Below are positions 44,994 to 54,136 of a stretch of 64,000 bases of DNA, one piece after another. Numbering within the stretch: the first letter of the stretch is position 1; the number at the start of each line of letters is the position of its first letter. Made by a program: the position numbers and the translations under genes. This DNA comes from Septoria linicola. Its lineage: Eukaryota > Ascomycota > Dothideomycetes > Mycosphaerellales > Mycosphaerellaceae. The notes below the pieces were generated by a model that saw only the letters and a program-made list of their open reading frames with translations, made no database searches and was not told where the DNA came from. Location: contig CP099420.1 in assembly GCA_024114885.1 (NCBI GenBank), positions 3,224,001 to 3,288,000 of the forward strand. Direction: 5' to 3'.

Positions 44994-46415
44994 ATGCCGT
45001 CCAACGGAATTGACATTCCCCAGCGTCCAGGTCGCAGCGACGACCTCTCGCGTACCGTGTCCAGCTCATTCAAGGACAATTTGTCCACCAGCCCAACCTT
45101 GAACTTCCACAGCCCACAGAACTCCTTCCACGGCCCTCCTAAAGCCTCAGCAAAGCAGCTCAAGCCCTTTCAGACGACAGACATCAAGGTCCTCCTCCTC
45201 GAGAATGTCAACTTGGCGGGGCAAGAGATCCTCAAGAAGCAGGGATATCAAGTGGAGGCTCTGAAGAGCTCTCTGCCTGAAGACCAACTCATCGAGAAGA
45301 TCCAAGAGGTTCATGTCATCGGTATCCGCTCCAAGACACAGCTCTCGGCCAATGTTCTCAAACATGCGAAGAACTTGATCGTGATCGGCTGCTTCTGCAT
45401 CGGCACAAACCAGGTCGACCTCAAGTATGCAGCCGAGATGGGTATCGCCGTGTTCAATTCTCCGTTCTCGAACTCGCGTTCGGTGGCCGAGCAGATGATC
45501 GGAACAATCATTGCACTGGCGAGGCAGATCGGTGACCGCAACACTGAGATGCATGCTGGAACATGGAACAAGGTTTCTGCAGGCTGCTGGGAAGTCAGAG
45601 GAAAGACGCTGGGCATTGTAGGATATGGACATGTTGGAGCACAGCTCTCTGTCCTGGCAGAGTCGCTGGGCATGAGAGTTATCTACTACGATGTGATCAA
45701 CCTCATGGGTCTGGGCACAGCACACCAAGTGGCTACATTGGATGAGCTCTTGCAGGGTTCGGACTTCATCACGCTCCACGTTCCTGAGCTCGAGGAGACC
45801 AAGAACTTGATCGGCGAGAAGCAACTTGCGAAGATGCGCAACGGAGCATACCTGCTCAACGCATCGCGTGGCAGCGTTGTTGACATTCCTGCACTGATTA
45901 CAGCCATGCAGGCTGGCAAGCTTGGAGGCGCAGCGCTTGACGTGTTCCCAGATGAGCCAGGCAAGAACGGTGACACATTCAACTCACAGCTCAACACTTG
46001 GGGTGATGACATTCGTAAGCTCAAGAACATCATTCTCACACCGCACATCGGTGGCTCGACAGAAGAGGCACAATCGGCCATTGGTGTCGAGGTTGCAGAT
46101 GCTCTTGTCAATTACGTTAACTTCGGAACTACACAAGGCGCTGTTAACTTCCCCGAGGTCACCCTCCGCTCGCTCACTATCGAGGAGCCAAACCACCTGC
46201 GCGTGATCTACATTCACAAGAACGTACCAGGTGTGCTGCGAAAAGTCAACGAGATTCTTGGAGATCACAACGTCGACAAGCAGATGACCGATTCGCGCGG
46301 CGATGTTGCATATCTGATGGCGGATATCTCGAATGTTAATGTCAGCGAGATCAAGGACCTCTATCAGAATTTGGAGGATCTCGGCAGCAGAATCAGGACC
46401 AGAGTTCTGTACTAG
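44994..46415 (+). CDS. SER3: D-3-phosphoglycerate dehydrogenase
   Basis: The intronless gene encodes 473 residues from MPSNGIDIPQRPG. It catalyses the first step of serine synthesis, NAD-dependent oxidation of 3-phosphoglycerate to 3-phosphohydroxypyruvate, in the cytosol. Visible features are the fungal N-terminal extension (Ser-rich, about 60 residues), the substrate domain (IKVLLLENVNLAGQEIL, IGIRSKTQLS), the nucleotide-binding motif GIVGYGHVGAQLS, the catalytic NASRGSVVDIPAL region and LTPHIGGSTEEAQ with the catalytic His. A C-terminal ACT domain (LRVIYIHKNVPGVLRKVNEI) binds serine for feedback control in this family. The length matches yeast Ser3/Ser33 (469 residues). I chose the second ATG because the upstream extension is pyrimidine-tract translation. 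Confidence 0.95.
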   Translation: MPSNGIDIPQRPGRSDDLSRTVSSSFKDNLSTSPTLNFHSPQNSFHGPPKASAKQLKPFQTTDIKVLLLENVNLAGQEILKKQGYQVEALKSSLPEDQLIEKIQEVHVIGIRSKTQLSANVLKHAKNLIVIGCFCIGTNQVDLKYAAEMGIAVFNSPFSNSRSVAEQMIGTIIALARQIGDRNTEMHAGTWNKVSAGCWEVRGKTLGIVGYGHVGAQLSVLAESLGMRVIYYDVINLMGLGTAHQVATLDELLQGSDFITLHVPELEETKNLIGEKQLAKMRNGAYLLNASRGSVVDIPALITAMQAGKLGGAALDVFPDEPGKNGDTFNSQLNTWGDDIRKLKNIILTPHIGGSTEEAQSAIGVEVADALVNYVNFGTTQGAVNFPEVTLRSLTIEEPNHLRVIYIHKNVPGVLRKVNEILGDHNVDKQMTDSRGDVAYLMADISNVNVSEIKDLYQNLEDLGSRIRTRVLY

Positions 46416-47052
46416 GTTATTCGTAACATCACTCGTCCTAAGCAGAGCATGCGTCGTGTCGGGCGAGAGAATGACTCTGGGGGTGTATGGAGTTTGGGAT
46501 ATAGATTGGGACCGCGAGGCGCTGAGACAGGCAAAAATGGGCGAGGACAGTCTACGAACAGGTCTCCTTTGACGAAAATCGGGAATGAAAGGCGCACATA
46601 GAGTAGAAAGATACCATTGCATTCAACATGGCGTTAACGATTTGATCGAGCTTTCTTGCCGTTCCTATGATGATGCTTGAAATTGTCCTGGCGGAGATGA
46701 CCTATGTCAGTGCTGTAACAATGCACAAGCTAGTTTGACTCTTTGAGTATGCACAATCATGTTCTTGGTGATGCAGCCCATCACGCCGTACCTAGCATAC
46801 TGTCAATACGCTCTGAAATGACTAAGAGCACTCTTGAAGCGGGTTTTGTCGAGTGACGCGAAGTGATTGTTTGCATGCAAGACAATTTTATAGGGCAAAA
46901 GTTGTGACGCGCCTTGCCTCATTGTTCAGGCGGCACACCTGCCTTATGTTAGCTAAGCTACTCACTCACAAACTCACAGACGCCCGCATTCCAGAACACG
47001 AAACCGCCTTCTCGACTCAAACATCGTTACATTGCAATACCAGGACTTCACC
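46416..47052. other. Intergenic, 3' end of phosphoglycerate dehydrogenase and 5' region of RBX1
   Basis: No gene or repeat seen. The last bases before 47053 (CTTCACC) lead into the RBX1 start codon. Confidence 0.5.
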
Positions 47053-47528
47053 ATGGCAGACGTAGAGATGACCGACGCGGCGCCGAAGAAGACCAAGGTC
47101 GCTGCAAGTGGCGCCGACGCTGCAGACGGAAAGAAGAGATTCGAGGTCAAGAAGGTAGGGCTGAGATACTGAGGCCCAACAGAGTTGAGCTGAGCTGATG
47201 ATACATCTCAAACTAGTGGAACGCTGTCGCGCTCTGGGCCTGGGACATCGTCGTCGACAACTGCGCCATCTGCCGAAACCACATCATGGACTTGTGTATC
47301 GACTGCCAGGCCAATCAAGCTAGTGCCACGAGTGAGGAATGTACAGTCGCCTGGGGCATTTGCAACGTGAGTATCGGATTGCGCAAGAAAATGGCGAACA
47401 TGGTTAGGACTAACGACCGGGGACGACAGCACGCTTTCCACTTCCACTGCATTTCGAGATGGCTCAAGACACGTCAGGTGTGCCCGCTGGACAACAGAGA
47501 TTGGGAGTTTCAGAAGTATGGTCGCTGA
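47053..47528 (+). CDS. RBX1: RING-H2 subunit of cullin-RING ubiquitin ligases
   Basis: Three exons (47053-47154, 47217-47366, 47430-47528) encode 116 residues, the usual length for Rbx1/Hrt1. The N-terminus (MADVEMTDAAPKKTK) is flexible. The strand that inserts into the cullin is [21 protein letters not shown]. The RING-H2 zinc ligands follow: CAIC, the inserted loop IDCQANQAS, ECTVAWGICNHAFHFHCI and CPLD. The C-terminus DWEFQKYG is near-invariant. It recruits the E2 enzyme to SCF and other cullin complexes in nucleus and cytosol. Introns of 62 and 63 nt separate the exons; the first follows KK and the second splits the RING domain before the HAFHFH histidines. Confidence 0.97.
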
Positions 47529-47950
47529 GGTGAATATCAAGAAGAAGGTCGGCATGAATACGAGGAAGAGCATCCGCATAGGAAGCCTCGCGAGCAGAGG
47601 CGATTCGGTCATGATGGCATGGCATATACTGTGCCCGCGCCACTACTCAGGCGGGATGATAGACGGCGCAGGAATGCGAAAACGACGTCACGAGATATGA
47701 TACGCGGTCATGCTCGCAGCCATAGCATAGATAATGCTAGAATGAAGGCTAGCACATGAGTCTGGCCCTCGATGGGTCACGCAGGCAACCATCAATCGCC
47801 ATTCCTGCCGCTTCATGGACGAGTCGAGTGCTTTGTCATCGGTGCCTCATCTCAATGCATCGGCGCCCTGCTAGCCATTCCCTCATATACCGTTCAAATG
47901 GTCTCCTGCTAGCGAACTGCACATCGCAGCCCCTCACGCTGGTGACTGCC
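47529..47950. other. Convergent 3' region between RBX1 and SPC1
   Basis: About 420 bp shared by the 3' ends of two convergent genes. The short frame continuing past RBX1 on + is not supported. Confidence 0.5.
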
Positions 47951-48338
47951 CTAGCTGACCTTCTTCCCGTCCACCTCAATATGTATACCTTGCAGCCCTT
48001 GCATTGCACCCTGTGTCGTTGTTCGGGGTGGCAGCCAGTGAAGAGGCTTCTGGTTGAAATAGGGCCACGGAGGGGCTACGATGAGGAATGTGAGAGCTGT
48101 TCCACCGAGCCCGATGTAGAGTGTGTTGTAGATATTCTGAGTGGAGAAGCCGATCAAGAAGGCCACAGCTCCGACAAGGGAGAGAAAGCCATAGGTTATG
48201 TACTCTGCGAGACGCTGGCCTTCAAAGTCCTGGAAAGGTGTCAGTAGGAGCTCACGATCACAGTAATGGCTATGGTTATGCGCAACTTACGATTTCGCCT
48301 TCGTAGATTGTGCGTGCTTGCTCCAAAATGGCGTCCAT
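47951..48338 (-). CDS. SPC1: Signal peptidase complex subunit 1
   Basis: Two exons (48291-48338, 47951-48229) around a 61-nt GTAAGT...CAG intron encode 108 residues. The start MDAILEQARTIYEGEI leads into DFEGQRLAEYITYGFLSL, the hallmark of Spc1/SPC12. Two membrane helices form a hairpin (GFLSLVGAVAFLIGF and LYIGLGGTALTFLIVAP) with both ends in the cytosol, followed by PPWPYFNQKPLHWLP. It is a non-catalytic subunit of the ER signal peptidase and in yeast helps discriminate signal peptides from transmembrane segments. The length and the PWPYFN motif match the family well. It is divergent from the CorA-type gene. Confidence 0.95.
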
Positions 48339-49344
48339 GTTGCTAGAGTGTGGTAGTTGGACGACGTGCAGTTTAAGTCCTCGAGCTGATCTGATCAGGA
48401 GCTGCGATCATACAAGGTGTCCACCCGGAGCATGTGCTGCAACTGCCGGATTAGGGCGCGGCCCGGAGGCTTATTTCGAGCACTTACGCCAGTGAGGACT
48501 TCGGGTAATCCAATTGTGCCTGGATTCGAGGCGTCGATATGCAGCACTATCTGTTTCATGTGCGCATGGAGTGCATGTGAAAGACAGACAGCACGGTGCT
48601 CGTTCACCGGCGGAAGAACAGAGCCTTGACAACAACCACGAGTCGTACTCCAAGATCTGTGGCCAGACGATGTCGGAACGTGCGTGCTCTGGCCAATGAA
48701 AATCTAGCGTCAGAGACGACTGTCATCGCCTTTGTTTGATCTCTTCCGTCTTCCCTCTTTCCTTCTTCCTCAACGACCACAGTTCGTTTTTCTTGGAACC
48801 AATACACAGTGCCACCATCCATTGGGATTTATACACTCTGGACTATTTGGAGGTCACACACACATGCGCCATTTTTGACTGACCGACCGGCCCCATCACC
48901 CTCACGACTCTCCTCAGCTAACTCTGGCTGAGCTACGTGAGGCATTTTTCGCCTCTCCGGACAACGAGACTCCAGGTCGCGACAGCGACTATCCTCTAAA
49001 TACCACCAAGTTGGCGGGGGCTCAGGCAGTTCAGTTCGTTCAGATCCGACCTCTGCTCGGGCCAACCTGGTTCGTCGGAGGCGACATCAAGCAGCCTCCA
49101 TAACTTGACCGATTGGGCGCAGGACAGGTTGCGACAAAGCGCAATCACAAAGCAAGCATAAACTCGAACCGATGGGATAATTGAACGTAGCGAGGGAAGG
49201 CGTGTGCGGGCCCCGGAGACATCCTGGCTCAAAGCAAGGACTCGAGACTGTCCCTAGGAGGACAGCAAGAAGAAGTCAAGAGTAGTTCAGGACTAGCATT
49301 CCATCGAAGCCACAATTGGACAGACTTGGAACTACGCCAGCACA
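48339..49344. other. Divergent intergenic region, SPC1 and Mg2+ transporter
   Basis: About 1 kb, presumably with both promoters. A pyrimidine-rich tract (about 48735-48780) and short frames only. No repeat or RNA gene seen. Confidence 0.5.
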
Positions 49345-51345
49345 ATGGACACTCCACGATCTGAGAAGTCGCAGACGCGATACAGCACGCCCGAGCCGGA
49401 CTTGGACGACCACAGACATCAGCCAGAGAGCCTTCCGCCTGCTCCTGCTACGGAGAACTACTTCCAGGCAAGACGCGGCACGCTTGCCAGCATCGTGGAC
49501 GGCGAGAGGCCACCAGTTCCGCGACTGGCGCTTCCAGTCGAGATGCACGGCTCAATTGCGCGGGACTTCGAGAACGCGGTAGTCGATGATGACAGGAGCA
49601 TTAAGAGTAACAGATCTCGAAAGTCGAACAACATTCGCTCTCCAGATGAGGAATGGCACCGCGAGCGGCGCATGCATCATGAGCGAAGGGGCACTGGCAG
49701 TCCAATTCCTGCGAGGCGCACCACCTTCCGACGGCCAGGTAACGCCGAAGGCGATGCTGATTCGATCCGCTCTAACGCATCGAGTGGTTCAACCTCGCCT
49801 CCCAACTCTGTGGACGCATTTGCGCCACCAAACAGGCGAGGCCGTTCTGGCACCATCAACAGCAAGGCACCCTCAACTGCTGGTTCTGTACACAGAACTG
49901 CCTCAAACGCTACACATCCACGACGTAGGCCCACATTCGGCGAGGAAGATGGTATTGGTCGCATCAAGTCAGACGTTGCGTCCCACCGCAGCTCTGCTAT
50001 CGAGGACGTCTGCTTCCCACCAGAAGATCCGCCAAACACGTACACGATCGACTTCGAGGATCTTGAGGAGTTTGTTGCAGAAACACACACTAAGACGCCA
50101 GTGGCACATCCTTTCATGCCACAGTTCCCGTCCAAGTCGACTGGACAGCGAGTTTTCAACGACCAGCGGGGCGGCAGCCAGTCCAACAACTACTTCACAG
50201 GTCTTCATCAGAACGAGAAGGACGAGAAGGAGAACGGCGTTTCGAGTGACGAGTCTGATGGTTTGAAGCAGGTCGCAAGCACTGTCGAGCTCCCTCTCAA
50301 CCGCTGGACCTTCTTCTCATCCGAGATCGATGAAACCATTCACGCGCCTGAACTCGGTGGACTCCTCATGCCTGGCGAGACTTTCCGCGATATCTTCGAA
50401 CTCGGACCTGAAGGTGGTGTCTGGTGGCTCGACATGCTCAACCCATCAGAGGAAGAAATCTTCGCAATCTGCAGCGCCTTCCGTGTTCATCCTTTGACAC
50501 GAGAGGATATCACCACTCAGGAAACACGTGAGAAAGTGGAGCTGTTCAAGACGTACTACTTCCTGTGCTTCAGGTCGTGCTACATGGTTGACCCCAAGCA
50601 CGACGACTACCTCGAGCCGATCAACATTTACGCTGTTGTCTTCCGTGAAGGCCTCCTGACCTTCTCGTTCTGCCCCAACAACCACGCTGCCACGGTTCGC
50701 AAGCGTATCGGACGTCTGCGAGATTATGTCAACCTTTCCGCAGACTGGATCTGTTACGCTTTGATCGATGAGATTGTCGACTCTTTTGCTCCAGTCCTAC
50801 GTGAGCTCGAGCAGGAAACTGACACGATCGAGGACTCAGTCTTCACAGCACGGTTTGAAGACTCTCGAGCCATGCTCCAAGGTATTGGCGACTGTCGCAA
50901 GCGCATCATGGCTCTCACTCGACTCCTTGGCGGCAAGGCAGACGTCATCAAGTCCTTCGCTAAGAAGTGCAACGAGTCCTACGCCGTTGCACCTCGAGGC
51001 GACGTTGGACTGTACTTGTCTGACGTCCAAGACCACATCGTCACCATGATGTCCAACCTCGGGCATTTCGAAAAGATGCTCAGCAGAAGTCACACGAACC
51101 ACTTGACTCAGATCACGCTTCAGCACACCGAGCAAGGCTCTCGTGCCAACGAGCTTCTTGGTAAAATCACAGTGCTGGCTACGATTCTGGTGCCTATGAA
51201 TCTGGTCGCTGGTCTCTTTGGCATGAACGTCGAAGTACCTGGCATGCACGCGACTGGACTCGGTTGGTGGTTTGGCATTGTTGGCGTCGTGTTCGGACTC
51301 GCGGTGACGTGCGTCACGCTTGCGAAGAAGTTCAAGTACATTTGA
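49345..51345 (+). CDS. CorA-type Mg2+ transporter, Alr1/Mnr2 branch
   Basis: The intronless gene encodes 666 residues. A long hydrophilic N-terminal extension (about 270 residues, Ser/Arg-rich, with many SR and RKS motifs) precedes the conserved cytosolic funnel (VWWLDMLNPSEEEIFAIC, FRVHPLTREDI, YALIDEIVDSFAPVLRELE). Two C-terminal membrane helices follow. The selectivity motif GMN lies in LFGMNVEVPG (Gly-Met-Asn from residue 626) at the end of the first helix. The second helix, GIVGVVFGLAVTCVTLA, is followed by a very short tail, KKFKYI. The family forms pentameric channels for Mg2+; the Alr1 branch sits in the plasma membrane and Mnr2 in the vacuole, and I cannot tell which this is. It converges with the Cut12-like gene about 300 bp away. 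Confidence 0.93.
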   Translation: MDTPRSEKSQTRYSTPEPDLDDHRHQPESLPPAPATENYFQARRGTLASIVDGERPPVPRLALPVEMHGSIARDFENAVVDDDRSIKSNRSRKSNNIRSPDEEWHRERRMHHERRGTGSPIPARRTTFRRPGNAEGDADSIRSNASSGSTSPPNSVDAFAPPNRRGRSGTINSKAPSTAGSVHRTASNATHPRRRPTFGEEDGIGRIKSDVASHRSSAIEDVCFPPEDPPNTYTIDFEDLEEFVAETHTKTPVAHPFMPQFPSKSTGQRVFNDQRGGSQSNNYFTGLHQNEKDEKENGVSSDESDGLKQVASTVELPLNRWTFFSSEIDETIHAPELGGLLMPGETFRDIFELGPEGGVWWLDMLNPSEEEIFAICSAFRVHPLTREDITTQETREKVELFKTYYFLCFRSCYMVDPKHDDYLEPINIYAVVFREGLLTFSFCPNNHAATVRKRIGRLRDYVNLSADWICYALIDEIVDSFAPVLRELEQETDTIEDSVFTARFEDSRAMLQGIGDCRKRIMALTRLLGGKADVIKSFAKKCNESYAVAPRGDVGLYLSDVQDHIVTMMSNLGHFEKMLSRSHTNHLTQITLQHTEQGSRANELLGKITVLATILVPMNLVAGLFGMNVEVPGMHATGLGWWFGIVGVVFGLAVTCVTLAKKFKYI

Positions 51346-51646
51346 GATGTGGGTCAAATTTTGGAAAGTTGTTGCATTTGCAGAAGTGCATGGTAATGAA
51401 TGAGTGGCATGGAGGACGGGCATTTCCTATCGCGTTGATTTTCTGCTCTTTCTGCTTTTTTGTGCTTTGCATGTTGACGGGATGTGTTCAAACGGATATA
51501 TGATTGCGTCGACAGTTTCTGAGTTTCAGCTCCGAGCATAGAGTACAGCAATCGACACACAGATACGGCCGAGCAATGAAATATGTACACAGCGAGCTCG
51601 TTCTTTACCTTCTTCCCGAGTAATGATCGTCTTTGCCGTCTGCCCA

Positions 51647-53353
51647 TCAGGAAACTATTCTCCCCCTCGACGCCAGCCGTTCTCTCGCCTTTTCTAATGC
51701 CTTCTGCCTCTTGTCAACGAAAGCAGGAGCATTCATCGCACTCCAGGCTGCAGATGGCTTCTCCGCGCCATCCTTCGACTTTGGCCGATTGATGGGCGAT
51801 ACATTCTCCTTCGTGTCCACAGCAGCTCGACGCAGCTCTTTGCGTGCAGAGCGTTCTGCAGTCGGCGACGGAGGAGGTTTGTTCATAGTTGTATCTGGAT
51901 CGAACGGACTAGAAGGCAGTGGTATTGAGAGGTCCTCGTTGGCAGCTGCAGGCACTATTGCTGAAGGCTCTGAAGGCTGTAGAGGAGAATCCTGTCGCTT
52001 TTCCCGTGTTGGCGAAGGTGGTTGAAGGCCCATTGACATCGCTAGTGAGATTGTCTCTTTTGGTACGCTGTTGATGCTGAGAGACTGTAATGGAGTGGCG
52101 CCAGTGCCACATGTCACTGCTCGACTAGCTCGCGACAAAGGACGTGCTGGATCACCTTGAGATAGCTCCAAGGTAGATGACGGTGCCCATAGATCGTCTG
52201 GTGCTTTCGTCTGTATCTCACGTGGCCTGCGGCGTGACCTCGCAGGCTCGGGCTGCTCTGTGCTGGTGTGCGGGACCTCATGAGGCTCAATCTGTGGGTC
52301 TGGTTTGGCGCCCTGGGATACCACGCTAGCCATGTGCGAATCCCTCCAGGGCCGTGCTTCCTGTTCAGTCCTGCTCGACATGGTTGTCTTTGTAGCTGTC
52401 TCTATTGGTCTCCTATAGCCAGTGGTGCCGAAGCCGCGCTTGATACGCTCCAGTTCATCCTTTGCGCTCTCTTCTGCAGCTTTGCTCTGCTTCAGTAGGT
52501 CCTGGTACTCCTTCAGCCGAGCCTCAAGATCTTCGGTCCTCCTTTGTAACTTGTCTACTTTCTTCCGTTCCTGCTTCAGCTCGTCTGCGAGCTCCAGGCA
52601 TTGGTCGTCTTTGTCTCGCGCATAGTTCTTCGCAAGTTTCTGCTTGGCCACGAGCTTCTTAACCTCGGCTGTAGTCTTCTCGCGATAACAATCGTACTCT
52701 CTCTTCCAGTACTTGCCAGACTCCGACACTGGCTCAGCAAGATCTGCAGTCAAATCTTCTTGCGACTTGCCCGTTCTGCCGAGCCTCACTTTGCGCCTGG
52801 AGGTCTCCTCACGAGCCTGCTCCAGCGCTTCCGTAAGCTTGCTGCGCCCTCCCGACCTCTGCGTCGTGTCTTCCACATGCTCTGAGTCCCCACCTGTTGG
52901 CTTGGTCCAAGGACTTGGAAATTTGCCAGGACAATCTTCTGGGAGGCCGGTGTTGGTTGGCCGCTTCTCCTCGTTGTCGACGACATGATCTGGAAACGTG
53001 ACCGTCTTCCTCTTGCCGCCTGCGGTGCCTGGAGTCATCAAGATTCCCTTAGTAGGAGAAGGAAGTGGCTCCGAGGCGATTGCATCGTCGAATTTTCCCA
53101 AGGTGGCAGCGTCATTGGTGCTTCTGGGTCGCATCATTCGTGGCCGCGATTGTTGGCCGGGTCGCCCATGATCCGTGTTCGAGTGTCGTCGCGGCGCCTT
53201 GGGCTTTTCCGTTGCTGGAGTGCCGAAAATGGCATGCTTGAAGGCGCGTACTGCGAACACAGGCGCAGGTGTCTCGGGTGGTTCTATATAGCCTGTAGTG
53301 TCGGGATCTCCATTGTTCTCGTGTGGTTTCTGACCAGCGAGCCAATGCAGCAT
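51647..53353 (-). CDS. Cut12-like spindle pole body-associated protein
   Basis: The intronless frame encodes 568 residues starting MLHWLAGQKPHENNG. Conserved blocks include PSPTKGILMTPGTAGGKRK (about residues 98-117), FPSPWTKPTGG and, after a coiled-coil-prone stretch beginning YWKREYDCYREKTTAEVKK, a long heptad-like region (LADELKQERKKVDKLQRR to DELERIKRG, about residues 220-320). The C-terminal 240 residues are Pro/Ser-rich and basic. The GILMTPGT motif followed by WKxEY and a coiled coil is characteristic of the Cut12 domain. In fission yeast Cut12 docks at the spindle pole body and promotes Plo1 activity for mitotic entry. A nearby upstream exon cannot be excluded. Confidence 0.8.
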   Translation of the reverse strand: MLHWLAGQKPHENNGDPDTTGYIEPPETPAPVFAVRAFKHAIFGTPATEKPKAPRRHSNTDHGRPGQQSRPRMMRPRSTNDAATLGKFDDAIASEPLPSPTKGILMTPGTAGGKRKTVTFPDHVVDNEEKRPTNTGLPEDCPGKFPSPWTKPTGGDSEHVEDTTQRSGGRSKLTEALEQAREETSRRKVRLGRTGKSQEDLTADLAEPVSESGKYWKREYDCYREKTTAEVKKLVAKQKLAKNYARDKDDQCLELADELKQERKKVDKLQRRTEDLEARLKEYQDLLKQSKAAEESAKDELERIKRGFGTTGYRRPIETATKTTMSSRTEQEARPWRDSHMASVVSQGAKPDPQIEPHEVPHTSTEQPEPARSRRRPREIQTKAPDDLWAPSSTLELSQGDPARPLSRASRAVTCGTGATPLQSLSINSVPKETISLAMSMGLQPPSPTREKRQDSPLQPSEPSAIVPAAANEDLSIPLPSSPFDPDTTMNKPPPSPTAERSARKELRRAAVDTKENVSPINRPKSKDGAEKPSAAWSAMNAPAFVDKRQKALEKARERLASRGRIVS

Positions 53354-54136
53354 CCTTGCAGCGATGTGATTGTATGGAGTATCGCTACAATCATGTGCGC
53401 GGACGCATCATCGCCGTGATAATGATCTTCACGCGTAGTGGGGAGGCTGCAGAGTGGCAGGATAGTGTGGTTGTTATGCGAAACTCTGTTTTGTTTACGT
53501 GCAGCGCTGCCTGCCGGGATGGCGCCGATCATTCTTCGTGATCGCGACTGTCGTGCCAGCCTTTCCTCCTCACGTTCATCACTGCCAGCCGCCATAGCAA
53601 TGAACACATCGCGGCGCTACTCTCATCAATCTCACATGTGTTTGGAGAGCTAATCATCTGGTTAATCACGCGATAGATGCTGATCATCAGATTTTGTCTG
53701 ATCAATACGCGCCAGAGTCTTCCGGCAGGACATTATTGCAGACGTCTCCTGTCGACGAGTATGGAATTACTGCATGTTGATGGAATCTACACAGCTCCGC
53801 AATGCCGTCGACTCAGTGAAAGAAGAATCTCCATCTCTGCCAATCTCTATTGCGTCCATTTGAGCTCGGAGGGCGCCTGGGTGAGAGCCTGAGGGAGCCT
53901 GCTGCCGTGCTGTCGGCCCCTCCATCTCGGATCTAACCGCCACCTTCACCGTATTGCGCCAGGAACCTGCAGGTGAATATGCATATTCCTCTGCACAACA
54001 ACGTAGAAGTGAAAGTTGACGTGTTTTTCTCAAAACATCACGTGTATCTCAAAACAATGAGTCCTACCAGCGCGTAAGTGTTTCTGCAGCCACGACCTGG
54101 CTGTAGATTCATGTCGACACAACCTGCGCAAGCAGT
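53354..54136. other. Divergent intergenic region, Cut12-like gene and GCN2
   Basis: About 780 bp presumably carrying both promoters. Several short ATG-initiated frames precede the GCN2 start on +, but I cannot say whether any is a regulatory upstream ORF. Confidence 0.5.

Noticed and set aside
48395..49232. Short frames between SPC1 and the Mg2+ transporter
   Set aside because: They overlap on both strands, have no domain, and lie in the divergent promoter region.
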